Part shown: positions 37,401 through 46,399 of the stretch, in pieces
Position numbering within the stretch: position 1 is the first letter of the stretch
Layout: each line of letters begins with the position of its first letter
Made by a program: the position numbers and the translations under genes
Assembly: GCA_036655895.1 (NCBI GenBank)
Contig: JAVVPF010000019.1
Span: 1-59,059, forward strand
Length of the DNA: 59,059 bases
Source: Cloacibacillus sp.
GTDB lineage: Bacteria; Synergistota; Synergistia; Synergistales; Synergistaceae
Direction: 5' to 3'
The notes under the pieces: model-generated
What the model was told of the DNA's origin: nothing
The model's input: only the letters and a program-made list of their open reading frames with translations
Database searches by the model: none

Positions 37401-37888
37401 TTATAAAGCGACGCGCGGGCCAGAGCGGCCTCGATGTCGTTTTTTATGATGAACTGCGGTATCTCCCCGCCAAGACAGGCTGATGAGGCGATAAGCCCTT
37501 TGCTGTGTTTTGCGAGCAGATCGTGGTCGATCCTCGGTTTGTAGTAAAAGCCGTCGGTGTTCGCTATTGAGACGAGCTTTGTGAGGTTGTAATAGCCCTC
37601 TTCGTTTTCGGCCAGCAGTATGAGGTGGTTCTGGCTTTTCCCCTCGCGGCAGGTATGCCCGTTCGGGTCCACATAGACCTCGCAGCCTAAAATTGGCTTC
37701 ACGCCGGCTTCGTTGCATTTATTGTAGAACTCCACGCAGCCGAACATGACGCCGTGATCCGTAAGAGCGACTGCGTTCATGCCCATGTCGCGCGTTGCAG
37801 CAGCTAGCGCAGAACAGCGATTGGCGCCGTCCAGCAGGCTGTATTCACTGTGAACGTGCAGGTGTGCGAATGGTTTACCGTTTTCCAT
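34466..37888 (-). CDS. dnaE: DNA polymerase III alpha subunit
   Basis: The replicative polymerase, DnaE1 type. An N-terminal PHP domain starts [16 protein letters not shown]. The palm has the catalytic [16 protein letters not shown] segment (about residue 400), followed by [23 protein letters not shown] and helix-hairpin-helix, OB (VLIFGSRW) and C-terminal regions. The length of 1140 residues is standard. It lies 38 bases downstream of dnaX, placing two replisome genes together. Confidence 0.97.
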   Translation of the reverse strand: [1140 protein letters not shown]

Positions 37889-37926
37889 ATTTATTCATTC
37901 CCTTTATATTCATGCCGATTTTTTGC

Positions 37927-39741
37927 TTAGATCTGCTCGGCGTCCGGCTCGTCGTCCGCGGCGTCGCTTTCTACGTAGAGTAGCTCGGCTCCGGCAAGCC
38001 GCAGCACGTGCGCGGCAAGCGAATGAGCCTCGTCTTCCGGCGTCTCTTCCTCCGTCTGCTTCGCGGCGCGGCCAGCTTCTTTTACGGGCGCTGCGGCCTC
38101 TTCAAAAATGTTGCCCGAGGCGGACGACTGAGCCTGTTTATTTTCTTCGCCGCCCTCGGCCTCTATGCCCCACAATTTCGCGGCGGCCGCTACCAGCGCT
38201 TTTCTGATTTTGGGAATGGCGAGGAAGTTGCGCGCGGGCGCGGGGCGTTCAAAGCGCACCTCAAGACTGCCGTCGCTGCGGCAAAGCTCCGCGTCAAGCA
38301 GCGCGGCCGCGATTGCAAGGCGGTCCGTGTCAAGCTTGCCGATGAGTCGCGAAAATTCGTTGTCGCCAAGCCGCGCGCAAAGCTCGGAGGCGTCGTAGGC
38401 CTGCGCCTGCGCTAAAACCGGCCGCTCCTGTGCCGCATACGCCTCACCCAAATCAGCCGGGGCAAACGGTATATACGGCTCGTCCTCTTCCGGCTGCGCC
38501 ACTTCGGGAGGGAGGCTGGGCGCCTCTTGCTGCACCGGCGCGCGGTGCGCCGCGACTTGCCTCTCTTGCTGCGTATAAAGCGGCGCGGCAGTCGGTGCGG
38601 CGCGCGCGGGAACGGGCGCCGCGGGAGGCTGTACGAGGCGCGGAACGTCGCCTGACAAGATGTCCAGCAGCCCCATGTAGACGAGCCCGCTGAATACGTC
38701 GCCCTTCATTCCGTAGTGCGCGCGCGGCATGAGCCTGTTGCAGAGGGCGCAGGCGGCGCGGAGTTTTTCTTTGTCCCAGAACGCGCTTTCGGCGGCAAGA
38801 TATGCCTTTTCCGCCTCAGACGTCTCAAGCGCGTCAAGCGCCTTTTCTTTCCACATCGAATAAAGCCAAAGATCGCGGAAGAGGACGAAAAGCGCCTCGC
38901 AAAGACGTTCCGGCGAGACGCCGTGCGCCATGACGCCGGCAAGCGACGCCGCCGCCTCGTTTGGCGCGGTGCGCAGCTGCGCGACCCATTTTTCCAGCTC
39001 GCTCCTGCTGCTTCCTCCTGTGAGGTCGCGCACGCACTCAACGCTCAAGCTTCCGCGCCCAAGCGCTACGGCCTGTTCCGTGAGCGACAGCGCGTCGCGC
39101 AGCGCGCCGTCCGACTGGCGCGCTATCTCCCAGACAGCTTCGTCGTCCGCCGCGATATTTTCCTGCAAGCAGACGTATTTCAGGCGCGCCACCGTATCCG
39201 CGATAGTTATTCTGTGAAACGGGATGTGCTGACAGCGTGAACGTATGGTGACTGGGACCTTGTGCGGCTCCGTAGTGGCAAGAAGAAAGACGACGTTTGC
39301 GGGAGGCTCCTCCAGCGTCTTTAGGAGCGCGTTGAAGGCGGCGTCCGTAAGCATGTGGACTTCATCTATGATATATACCTTATAGGCGGCGGAAAGGGCC
39401 TTCAGGCTGACGTGGCTTTTAAGGTCGCGTATCTCGCCTATGCCCCTGTTTGAGGCGCCGTCTATCTCTATTACGTCAAGGTGTTCGCCGGCCGCTATGG
39501 CGCGGCAGTTCTCACATTCGCCGCACGGCTCGCAGTTATCATCTCTGCGCGAACAGTCAAGAGATTTCGCGACAAGCCGCGCCGCGGAGGTCTTGCCGCA
39601 GCCGCGCGGGCCGGAAAAAAGATAGGCGTGTCCGAGCGAACCTTCGCGCAGCGACTCAAGCAGCACGCCGACCGCCGCGCTCTGCCCCACCATATCTGAA
39701 AATGTCTGGGGCCTGTATCTGCGGTAAAGTGAAATATACAA
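37927..39741 (-). CDS. dnaX: DNA polymerase III subunits gamma/tau
   Basis: The clamp-loader ATPase. Walker A is GPRGCGKTSAARL, the four-cysteine zinc module is CSRRDDNCEPCGECENC, Walker B is YIIDEVHML, and the SRC motif is TIRSRCQHIPFHR, all in the first 180 residues. The Pro/Ala/Glu-rich linker and tau-specific C-terminus extend the protein to 604 residues. It begins at TTG with GGAGGGG 8 bases upstream. I saw no A-rich slippery heptamer, so a separate gamma form by frameshifting is not evident. Confidence 0.95.
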   Translation of the reverse strand: MYISLYRRYRPQTFSDMVGQSAAVGVLLESLREGSLGHAYLFSGPRGCGKTSAARLVAKSLDCSRRDDNCEPCGECENCRAIAAGEHLDVIEIDGASNRGIGEIRDLKSHVSLKALSAAYKVYIIDEVHMLTDAAFNALLKTLEEPPANVVFLLATTEPHKVPVTIRSRCQHIPFHRITIADTVARLKYVCLQENIAADDEAVWEIARQSDGALRDALSLTEQAVALGRGSLSVECVRDLTGGSSRSELEKWVAQLRTAPNEAAASLAGVMAHGVSPERLCEALFVLFRDLWLYSMWKEKALDALETSEAEKAYLAAESAFWDKEKLRAACALCNRLMPRAHYGMKGDVFSGLVYMGLLDILSGDVPRLVQPPAAPVPARAAPTAAPLYTQQERQVAAHRAPVQQEAPSLPPEVAQPEEDEPYIPFAPADLGEAYAAQERPVLAQAQAYDASELCARLGDNEFSRLIGKLDTDRLAIAAALLDAELCRSDGSLEVRFERPAPARNFLAIPKIRKALVAAAAKLWGIEAEGGEENKQAQSSASGNIFEEAAAPVKEAGRAAKQTEEETPEDEAHSLAAHVLRLAGAELLYVESDAADDEPDAEQI

Positions 39742-39797
39742 TAATACCCCTCCTCGTCTATACGCTACATTTTACAGGATTTAAGACTCTTTGGGGC

Positions 39798-40904
39798 TTA
39801 TTGAAAATAGTCAGTCAATGGGCTGCCCCTGCGGGATTTGTTGAGCGCGTCGTTTATTCTGTCGCGTATCTCGGGCAGCGCTGGCATACCTTGTATCAGC
39901 TCGTCCTCCGCAAGCACTTTGTCGCGCCTGATATAGAGCGCCTTTTTGCCGTCAAGCTCCAAAATTTTTATGTCGTACGGCGCAAGCTCAAGCTCCAGCG
40001 CCTCGTCGAGCCTCTTTGCAAGAACTGTGAAAAGTTTTTGCGCCTCATCCGTCTTCGGCAGCACGATGAGCGACGAGCCGTCGACCTTAAGCCTCACGTC
40101 CGCAGAGGCTGCGTCGACCGTCACTTTAAGCGACTGCACCACATCTTTGCGTTTTATTTCGATGCCCTTATCGCGCAGGTATTTCAGCGCCGCGTCGACG
40201 CGCTCCTCCTCTTCGGGGTGCGTTTGAAAAATGCCCAGCTCATACTGAGCGCGTTTTAATTTTTCGACTCGCAGCCGCTCCATCGTAGTTAGCATTGCGG
40301 CCGGGTTGTAGCCCGCTTTGTAGAGTATGTCGATGCCGCGCTCGTCGGCCTCTTTTTCGAGCTCTATCGTATAGGAGTTCATCATAGCGGTCTGAAGGCC
40401 GTTCGCCATCATCGCAACGCCCGCGCCGGAGCTTCCTGCCTGCGTCGCGGCAATGAGTCCAGCTATCGAAAGCAGCATCAGTTTGTTGTTGCGCTTGGCC
40501 TGCACTATGCCGTGTGCACGGTCCGCGTGGACGAACTCGTGACAAAGTATCGCCGCTATCTCGTCCTCGCTCTTCAAAAATTCAAGCATCCCGGTCGTGA
40601 TGTAGGTCTGCCCTCCGGGGAGCGCAAAGGCGTTAGGGTCTTTCATCTCGATGATGCGCACGTTGTAGTCAAGGCCGCGCTGCATATACGGGGTAAGCTT
40701 CTCGGTTATCATGGCGAGCTTCGCCTCGGCGGATGGGTCCAGCACGCGCGGTATCTGTTTTTCTATCTCCGCCGCTCCCTTGCGGCCTATTTTTTCTTCT
40801 TTTTTTATAGTCTTGTCGCTCGGCTCCGGCGACGCCGCGGCAAACGCCGCGCACGTCTGCGCGAGGAGCAAGACCGCAAGCGCGAATATCAGGTGTTTTT
40901 TCAC
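39798..40904 (-). CDS. M48 family metalloprotease, periplasmic
   Basis: A secreted zinc protease resembling BepA/LoiP. The signal peptide is MKKHLIFALAVLLLAQTCAA. The zinc site is HEFVHADRAH (HExxH, about residues 135-144) with the third ligand in ELEKEADERGIDIL. The C-terminal 130 residues, without TPR repeats, are family-unspecific. A GTG start at 40904 has AGGGAG 8 bases upstream; ATG 40910 is only 2 bases from that site. Relatives process or degrade misassembled outer-membrane proteins, consistent with a diderm cell; this role is inferred. Confidence 0.88.
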   Translation of the reverse strand: MKKHLIFALAVLLLAQTCAAFAAASPEPSDKTIKKEEKIGRKGAAEIEKQIPRVLDPSAEAKLAMITEKLTPYMQRGLDYNVRIIEMKDPNAFALPGGQTYITTGMLEFLKSEDEIAAILCHEFVHADRAHGIVQAKRNNKLMLLSIAGLIAATQAGSSGAGVAMMANGLQTAMMNSYTIELEKEADERGIDILYKAGYNPAAMLTTMERLRVEKLKRAQYELGIFQTHPEEEERVDAALKYLRDKGIEIKRKDVVQSLKVTVDAASADVRLKVDGSSLIVLPKTDEAQKLFTVLAKRLDEALELELAPYDIKILELDGKKALYIRRDKVLAEDELIQGMPALPEIRDRINDALNKSRRGSPLTDYFQ

Positions 40905-41035
40905 AGCCATCTCTCCCTTCTACGGAAAGTCTAAATCTATTATACCCATAATTGTCACAGACGAAGAAGGGCTTTTGCCGAACAAATATGTAACATTTAT
41001 AATTTTGCAAAAAGGCGGCGCAATCTGCGGCGCAT

Positions 41036-41086
41036 AAAAAAGCCGCCCCCCTTTCGACAGGCTGGCTGTCGACGGAGGAGCGGCGG
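41036..41086 (-). terminator. Terminator after trxB
   Basis: The core TCGACAG/CTGTCGA hairpin (41054-41060 with 41066-41072) is extended by imperfect GC-rich arms. On the minus strand it is followed by a run of six T residues (41036-41041). It lies just past the trxB stop. Confidence 0.75.
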
Positions 41087-41107
41087 AAAGAACTATTTGT
41101 GTTTAGC

Positions 41108-42304
41108 TTACGCTATGAAATCTTTTATGTCCTGTATAGATTTCGGTTCGGCGAAGCGGACCATTGCACCTTTTTTCATCTGAACGATCGTCGGAAGCTG
41201 CGCGATGCCGAGCTTCTCAACCATCTTGCCGTTTCTGTAACCGTCGATGAAGGCTATTTTCGTGCCGTTTTCTTTCGCCAGCTTCTCGGCTTCGACCTGT
41301 AGCTTCACCTGGTCCTGGTCGATGCTTGAGGTGAAGAGCGCGACGACTTCGTCGGGATCGATGAGCACTGAGCGAAGGTGAAGCTGCTCGGTGATGTACG
41401 CGTAGGCAGCCATTGACGCTACAGCGCCGTCGCCCGCGGCCGTTACGACCTGACGGAGGTACTTCTCGCGCACGTCGCCCGCGGCGAAGATGCCTTCGAC
41501 GGAGGTCTCCATTTTGTCGTTGGTGACGACCCAGCCGCCGCGCGACTGTTTGACGACTGAGTTTTCAGCGCCAAGGTAGGGCACGTTCGGCTCTGTGCCG
41601 ACGAATACGAAGCAGCCGGCAACGGGGAGGTCTGAAATTTCGCCGGTTTTGACGTTTTTCAGTACGAGCTTCTCAACTACGCCTTCGCCCTCGATAGACT
41701 CTACCACGCTGTTCCAGATGGGGACGATCTTCGGGTTCGCGAAGGCCTGCTCGATGGCTGAGCGGTCGGCTCTCCACTCGTCGCGGCGGTGGATTATATA
41801 GACTTTGTCGGCAAAGCGCGTGAGGTAGCCGCCCTCTTCGACCGCGACGTTGCCGCCGCCTACGACCGCGACAGTCTCGCCTTCAAAGAAGGCCGCGTCG
41901 CATACCGCGCAGTAGCTTACGCCCGCGCCCGTGAGTTCAGCTTCGCCGGGGCATCCGAGCTTTCTGAAGCTGGCGCCTGTCGCGATGATGATGGCCTCGG
42001 CCTCGATCTCGCCTTTGTTCGTTACGATTATTTTGGAACCGTTGCGCACTTCAAGGCTCTTGACCGTGCAGTCGCGGAACTCGGTCTTAAAATGCTCCGC
42101 GTGCTTGCGGAACGATTCTCCAAGCTCTGAACCTGTCGAGTGGATGACGCCGGGCCAGTTTTCGATCTCGTCTGTGATGTTGATCTGTCCGCCGGGGATA
42201 CCTTTTTCCAAAAGGAGCGTGTCAAGCCCCGCTCTGCGTCCGTAGATCGCCGATGTAAGACCCGCAGGGCCCGCGCCGATTATTACCAGTTCTCTCTTTT
42301 CCAT
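41108..42304 (-). CDS. trxB: Thioredoxin reductase fused to a cysteine-less thioredoxin-like domain
   Basis: Residues 1-310 form a standard NADPH-thioredoxin reductase: FAD motif GAGPAGLTSAIYGRRAG, redox pair SYCAVCDAAFF (about residues 132-137), NADPH motif VVGGGNVAVEE and the second FAD motif GIFAAGDVREKYLRQVVTAAGDG. Residues about 315-398 add a thioredoxin fold: a beta strand VVALFTSSIDQDQ where the CxxC should be, then TKIAFIDGY, the cis-Pro strand LPTIVQMKKGAMV and a final helix. No cysteine occurs in this domain, so it cannot do dithiol chemistry. It may bind thioredoxin or another partner; that is inference. AGGAAGG lies upstream of the start. Confidence 0.93.
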   Translation of the reverse strand: MEKRELVIIGAGPAGLTSAIYGRRAGLDTLLLEKGIPGGQINITDEIENWPGVIHSTGSELGESFRKHAEHFKTEFRDCTVKSLEVRNGSKIIVTNKGEIEAEAIIIATGASFRKLGCPGEAELTGAGVSYCAVCDAAFFEGETVAVVGGGNVAVEEGGYLTRFADKVYIIHRRDEWRADRSAIEQAFANPKIVPIWNSVVESIEGEGVVEKLVLKNVKTGEISDLPVAGCFVFVGTEPNVPYLGAENSVVKQSRGGWVVTNDKMETSVEGIFAAGDVREKYLRQVVTAAGDGAVASMAAYAYITEQLHLRSVLIDPDEVVALFTSSIDQDQVKLQVEAEKLAKENGTKIAFIDGYRNGKMVEKLGIAQLPTIVQMKKGAMVRFAEPKSIQDIKDFIA

Positions 42305-42384
42305 TTAAAACATCCTTCCTTGATGAATAATTTATTGTTCGTTGTATGGGCAGTACTCTCTTAATATAGCTATTATATAAAATT

Positions 42385-43233
42385 TTATCTTTTGCGCCAT
42401 ATAATATGGCGAATAATTCCATTATAATCTGATATTTTATTCACAAGAACAAATTCGTCGGGCGCCAGCAGTTCAAGCGCTCTTATTTGGGCCTCCCCGG
42501 CCGTTTCGCATAATAACATACCGCCAGATTTTAAGAAAGGCGGAAATGCCTTAAAGAATTTTTTGAAAAGAAAAAGCCCTCCGGCTCCGCCGTCTAGCGC
42601 CATGTGCGGCTCGTAGTCCGCCACCTCGCGCATGAGGCCGGGTATCTCTTCCTCCGGTATGTACGGCGGGTTTGCAGTGATGAAGTCAAGCGACAGCGGC
42701 GCTATGGGCGCCTCCGACGGCTCGCCGTTTTTTATAAGATCAAGGCGCGCCTCCATCTTGTGCATTCGCCTGTTGATGGCGCACCAGCGAAGCGCCTGCG
42801 GGCTTTTATCGACGCAGAGGCCGGTGAGCTTCGGGTTTTCAAGCAGCAAAGAGATGGCGATGCAGCCGCTGCCCGCGCACCAGTCGGCAAAGCGCGCCGG
42901 CGTTCCCGAGGGAAACATGGCGGCCGCGGCCTCAACGAGAAGCTCCGTCTCAGGACGCGGGATGAGCACGCCTTTACCCACTTTGAACGGGTGGCCCATG
43001 AACTCCGCTTCGTGCAGCACGTAGGCAAGCGGCGCGCCTTTTGCCCTGCGCGCCGTTAATGAAACGATCCCCTTGACAGTCTCTTCGGGGATCGTTTCAT
43101 TTTTATAAAGCAGCGCCGCCTGTTCGATGCCCAGTTTCGTCCTGATTATCAAATCGGCCGAATATTGGGGCCTCGCCGTCCCGCTTTCGCAAAGCAGAGC
43201 AAAGCAGGCGCGCCGTATCTCCTGTATCTTCAA
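42385..43233 (-). CDS. prmC: Peptide chain release factor glutamine methyltransferase
   Basis: It N5-methylates the Gln of the GGQ motif in RF1/RF2 with SAM. A helical N-terminal substrate domain (about residues 1-75) precedes a Rossmann methyltransferase domain with PRPETELLVEAA, WCAGSGCIAISLLL and the catalytic TANPPYIPEEEIP. It begins at TTG 10 bases after the prfA stop, so enzyme and substrate are coexpressed. The length is 282 residues. Confidence 0.95.
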   Translation of the reverse strand: MKIQEIRRACFALLCESGTARPQYSADLIIRTKLGIEQAALLYKNETIPEETVKGIVSLTARRAKGAPLAYVLHEAEFMGHPFKVGKGVLIPRPETELLVEAAAAMFPSGTPARFADWCAGSGCIAISLLLENPKLTGLCVDKSPQALRWCAINRRMHKMEARLDLIKNGEPSEAPIAPLSLDFITANPPYIPEEEIPGLMREVADYEPHMALDGGAGGLFLFKKFFKAFPPFLKSGGMLLCETAGEAQIRALELLAPDEFVLVNKISDYNGIIRHIIWRKR

Positions 43234-43243
43234 CGCCGCGTTC

Positions 43244-44317
43244 CTACAGCGAGAGGGCCTGGAGCCTCGCCGCCTGTTCCGCTTCGGAGAGCATACGGAT
43301 CATTTCGTACATATCGCCGTCAAGTATCTGGTCCAGCTTGTAGAGCGTCAGGTTTATTCTGTGATCAGAGATTCTGTTCTGCGGATAGTTGTAGGTGCGT
43401 ATGCGTTCCGCTCTGTCGCCCGTTCCGACCTGCCCTTTGCGCTCGGCCGCCATAGCCGCGTTTTGGCGCTGCAGCTCCGCGTCGTACAGTTTCGTACGAA
43501 GCATCGCCATCGCCTTTGCGCGGTTCTTTATCTGCGAACGTTCGTCCTGGCACGTCGTCACTATGCCAGACGGAATATGCGTGATGCGCACCGCGGAGTC
43601 GGTCATGTTGACGTGCTGTCCGCCCGCGCCGCTTGAACGGTAGGTGTCTATGCGAAGGTCTTCAGTGCGCACTTCCACGTCTACGTCCTGCGCCTCGGGA
43701 AGCACCGCGACGGTGGCGGTCGAGGTGTGGATGCGGCCGCTCGCTTCGGTCTCCGGCACGCGCTGGACGCGGTGGACGCCGCTTTCAAATTTAAGCATGC
43801 TGAAGGCGCCTACTCCGTCTACTTTAAATATTATTTCTTTGAAGCCGCCTATGCCGGTTTCGCTGCCGGAGAGTATCTCCGTCTTCCAGCGCTGGCGTTC
43901 GGCGAAGCGGGTGTACATCCTGTAGAGGTCCGCGGAGAAGAGCGCGGCTTCGTCGCCGCCCGCGCCGCCGCGAATTTCTATGATGACGCTTCTGTCCGCG
44001 TTGATGTCCTTCGGAAGCAGCAGCACGCGTATGTCCGTTTCAAGCTGCGGCACCTGCGCTTCAAGTTCCGCAAGCTCCTCTTCGGCCAGAGCCTTCATCT
44101 CAGGGTCGTCGCCCGACATCATCTCTTTCGCCTCGCCGATGCCTTTGAGGACGGCCTCATAGTGCGCAAAGGCGTCCACTATCGGGGTGAGGTCCACATG
44201 TTTTTTACCAAGCAGCTGCATCTCCTGCTGGTTGTTGGCAACTTCCGGGTCTGCCATCTTTTCTTCGAGCTCCCTGTAGCTGGCCTCGATCTCTTTTAAT
44301 TTATCAATCAGTTCCAT
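43244..44317 (-). CDS. prfA: Peptide chain release factor 1
   Basis: It recognises UAA/UAG and triggers peptide release. It shows [32 protein letters not shown] with the GGQ loop and the decoding region [21 protein letters not shown] 44317 gives 357 residues, near the usual 360. A GTG four codons upstream and ATG 44356 are alternatives. The start lies within the end of the yqhQ-like gene. Confidence 0.96.
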   Translation of the reverse strand: MELIDKLKEIEASYRELEEKMADPEVANNQQEMQLLGKKHVDLTPIVDAFAHYEAVLKGIGEAKEMMSGDDPEMKALAEEELAELEAQVPQLETDIRVLLLPKDINADRSVIIEIRGGAGGDEAALFSADLYRMYTRFAERQRWKTEILSGSETGIGGFKEIIFKVDGVGAFSMLKFESGVHRVQRVPETEASGRIHTSTATVAVLPEAQDVDVEVRTEDLRIDTYRSSGAGGQHVNMTDSAVRITHIPSGIVTTCQDERSQIKNRAKAMAMLRTKLYDAELQRQNAAMAAERKGQVGTGDRAERIRTYNYPQNRISDHRINLTLYKLDQILDGDMYEMIRMLSEAEQAARLQALSL

Positions 44318-45251
44318 CTGTCGGTTCACCGCCTGTATTATCTTTATTAGGGTCAAGCGCCACGTCGAGCGCGGCGAGCGCTACCTCCAGCTGGTCGGCC
44401 GAGGGTTCGCGCGTAGTTATATATTGGAGCGAAAGAGCCGGCTTTATGCAGGCTTTGCCCCATGTTTCGGAATTGGAGGCGCCTCGTATAAATTCATAGG
44501 AGAGCCCGATGACGATCGGCAGCAGCACGACGCGGCTTCCAACACGCCACAAAACGGAGCCGCCTCCGACTATCGAGAATACCATGATGCTGACGACTAT
44601 GACGACGAGCAGAAAGGAGGTGCCGCAGCGTCTGTGTATCCTTGAATATTTCGCGGTCTCTTCCGGGGTGAGCGGCGCGCCGTTTTCATAGGCGTTTATC
44701 GTCTTGTGCTCCGCGCCGTGATATTCAAAGACGCGCGCTATATCCTTCCACATCGAGATGGCCGCTATGTAGGCGATGAAGATCACGCCTCGCGTCACGC
44801 CCTCCACGATGTTTTTTCCAAAATGGGAAAGCGCGAAGTGCGAGGTTATGAACTCCGAGATGAACATCGGCAGCGCAAGGAATATTCCTACGACGCCGAT
44901 GAGCGCGGCGCCAATGGAGAGCGCCATCTCCCACGGGGATATTTTTTCTTCTTCGCCAAGGCTTATGTCGGCAGACATGGAGAGCGCGCGCATCCCTATG
45001 CGCATCATCTCCACCATTGTGGCGAATCCGCGAATGACGGGCCATTTCCAAACGCCGTTTTTCAGCCAGTCCGAGCCAAGCCATGACTTGAGGCATATTC
45101 TGCCGTCAGGCTGGCGCACGGCAAGCCCCCAGTGTTCGGGGCCCTTCATCAGGACGCCTTCGATCACGGCCTGACCGCCTACGGGTATGCGCTTCGGAGG
45201 AAGTTCCGTAAGGGCGGCGGCCGCTATATTCAGCAGATGGAGGGGGCTCAT
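44304..45251 (-). CDS. DUF1385 (YqhQ-like) membrane protein
   Basis: The N-terminal [17 protein letters not shown] motif and the [15 protein letters not shown] and [15 protein letters not shown] segments define the DUF1385/YqhQ family, which has no established function. It has several membrane segments (about residues 108-135, 150-170, 212-232 and 240-260) and His/Cys positions that could bind metal. It sits between thyX and prfA, within the rpmE-yqhQ-prfA-prmC block common to Firmicutes-like genomes, and overlaps both neighbours. Confidence 0.9.
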   Translation of the reverse strand: MSPLHLLNIAAAALTELPPKRIPVGGQAVIEGVLMKGPEHWGLAVRQPDGRICLKSWLGSDWLKNGVWKWPVIRGFATMVEMMRIGMRALSMSADISLGEEEKISPWEMALSIGAALIGVVGIFLALPMFISEFITSHFALSHFGKNIVEGVTRGVIFIAYIAAISMWKDIARVFEYHGAEHKTINAYENGAPLTPEETAKYSRIHRRCGTSFLLVVIVVSIMVFSIVGGGSVLWRVGSRVVLLPIVIGLSYEFIRGASNSETWGKACIKPALSLQYITTREPSADQLEVALAALDVALDPNKDNTGGEPTDGTD

Positions 45252-45940
45252 TCGGAAAGCAGGCTCTCCATATTTTTATACGGTTCTCCGCAGGGGTGCG
45301 CCTCCGTGCATTTCCCTGAGACTACGCATGACGGCCCCGCCGTCTCAAAGAGCAGCGGAGCTGCGGCGCGCACTTCGCGCAGCATCGCGCGCGCGGCGTC
45401 GCGTATCTCCCACTGGGCGCGACGGCAAAGGCGCAGCGCGAAGAAATGATGCAGCTCGCGCGCGTTCATCGTGACGACGAGGCGCGTCTCCGCTCCGTGC
45501 GGCAGTATGAAGCGCGCGTCTTCCTTCGGCACGCCAAGCTCGACGAGCTTCATGTAGGCCTCATGAGCGGCGTCAGCCTGAGCTTTGAAGATAAGCGCGG
45601 CCCTCGCGTCCGCTTCGACCGACGGAGGCACGATGCAGCGGCAACCCGACATCTCTACATAGCGCTGGCTCTGCTGAGAGTAGCTGGCCATTCTGTGACG
45701 CACCAACTGGTGGGTCGCGACACGGCTCAGTCCTTCTACGGCGAAGGTAAACGAAGCGTGTTCAAAGGTGGAGAGATGTCCCGCCTCGCGCAGCATTTTC
45801 AAAAAAGAGGCGGTCTTTGCCGGGTCAAGGCCGTCAAGAATTTCCGCAGCGCCGGACGGGCTGTAGCAAATTTTCGCCGCCGCCGCTACAATGCGGTCGG
45901 CCTCGGGCGTTGCTGCTATTAGTTTTGCAAAAACGGCCAT
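45248..45940 (-). CDS. thyX: Flavin-dependent thymidylate synthase
   Basis: It makes dTMP from dUMP with methylene-tetrahydrofolate, FAD and NADPH. The ThyX signature appears as RHRMASYSQQSQRYVEM, preceded by EHASFTFAVEGLSR and followed by NARELHHFFALRLCRRAQWEIR. The length is 230 residues. AAGGAG precedes the ATG. It overlaps the yqhQ-like start by four bases, so it is cotranscribed with translation-termination genes. No thyA was seen in the window. Confidence 0.95.
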   Translation of the reverse strand: MAVFAKLIAATPEADRIVAAAAKICYSPSGAAEILDGLDPAKTASFLKMLREAGHLSTFEHASFTFAVEGLSRVATHQLVRHRMASYSQQSQRYVEMSGCRCIVPPSVEADARAALIFKAQADAAHEAYMKLVELGVPKEDARFILPHGAETRLVVTMNARELHHFFALRLCRRAQWEIRDAARAMLREVRAAAPLLFETAGPSCVVSGKCTEAHPCGEPYKNMESLLSE

Positions 45941-46010
45941 GCCGGAATCACTCCTTAACGATTTATAATCAAGAAAAATTTTAAAAAATTAATTTTTGTG
46001 AAAAGAGATG

Positions 46011-46050
46011 AAAAAAGAAGGGAGCCGCACACAAGCGCACCTCCCTTCTT
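46011..46050 (-). terminator. Terminator after rpmE
   Basis: A perfect 10-base stem AAGAAGGGAG/CTCCCTTCTT (46015-46024 with 46041-46050) lies 11 bases after the rpmE stop. On the minus strand it is followed by a run of T. Confidence 0.8.
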
Positions 46051-46061
46051 AAATGAAAAAG

Positions 46062-46298
46062 CTATTCGGCGGTCTCTTTCACATTCTTCTGTCCGTAGTC
46101 AACTCCGGCATATTTCTGACGGAATTTCTCAAGACGCCCCGCTTCGATGACGCGGCCCTTTTTGCCGGTGTAGAAAGGATGGCATGCGCTGCAGACGGAA
46201 ACTCTCATGTCTCCGACTGTTGACTTTGTTTCAAATGTATTGCCGCAGGCACAGGTCACCTTGCAGACTTCATATTTCGGGTGGATATCCTTCTTCAA
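46062..46298 (-). CDS. rpmE: 50S ribosomal protein L31, zinc-binding type
   Basis: [21 protein letters not shown] and [14 protein letters not shown] identify L31 of the type with paired zinc-ligand cysteines. The start is a TTG at 46298: GGAGGTG lies 7 bases upstream, and the protein then begins exactly at the family N-terminus with 78 residues. The upstream ATG at 46322 would add eight residues across the Shine-Dalgarno sequence. The acidic C-terminal extension VKETAE is a minor feature. Confidence 0.95.
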   Translation of the reverse strand: MKKDIHPKYEVCKVTCACGNTFETKSTVGDMRVSVCSACHPFYTGKKGRVIEAGRLEKFRQKYAGVDYGQKNVKETAE

Positions 46299-46345
46299 TT
46301 TGTTGCACCTCCAGATGTTCAAGTACGTCTAACATACAGCAATGT

Positions 46346-46374
46346 ATTATATGCCAGATTCATCACAAGCGCAA
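46346..46374 (-). promoter_or_regulatory. Promoter of rpmE
   Basis: On the minus strand a perfect TATAAT (46346-46351) lies 17 bases from TTGCGC (46369-46374). Transcription would begin near 46338 and leave a leader of about 40 bases. The -35 overlaps one arm of the polA terminator hairpin. Confidence 0.55.
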
Positions 46375-46399
46375 GTTTTACCAAGAGAAACTTTGCGCT
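46368..46399 (-). terminator. Hairpin after polA
   Basis: AGCGCAAGTTT (46368-46378) pairs with AAACTTTGCGCT (46388-46399) with one bulged base. It lies about 90 bases after the polA stop. No long T run follows on the minus strand, so termination is likely but not certain. Confidence 0.5.

Noticed and set aside
37927-39741. Programmed frameshift in dnaX producing gamma
   Set aside because: No A-AAA-AAG type slippery heptamer was seen in the gene; only short interrupted A runs occur.
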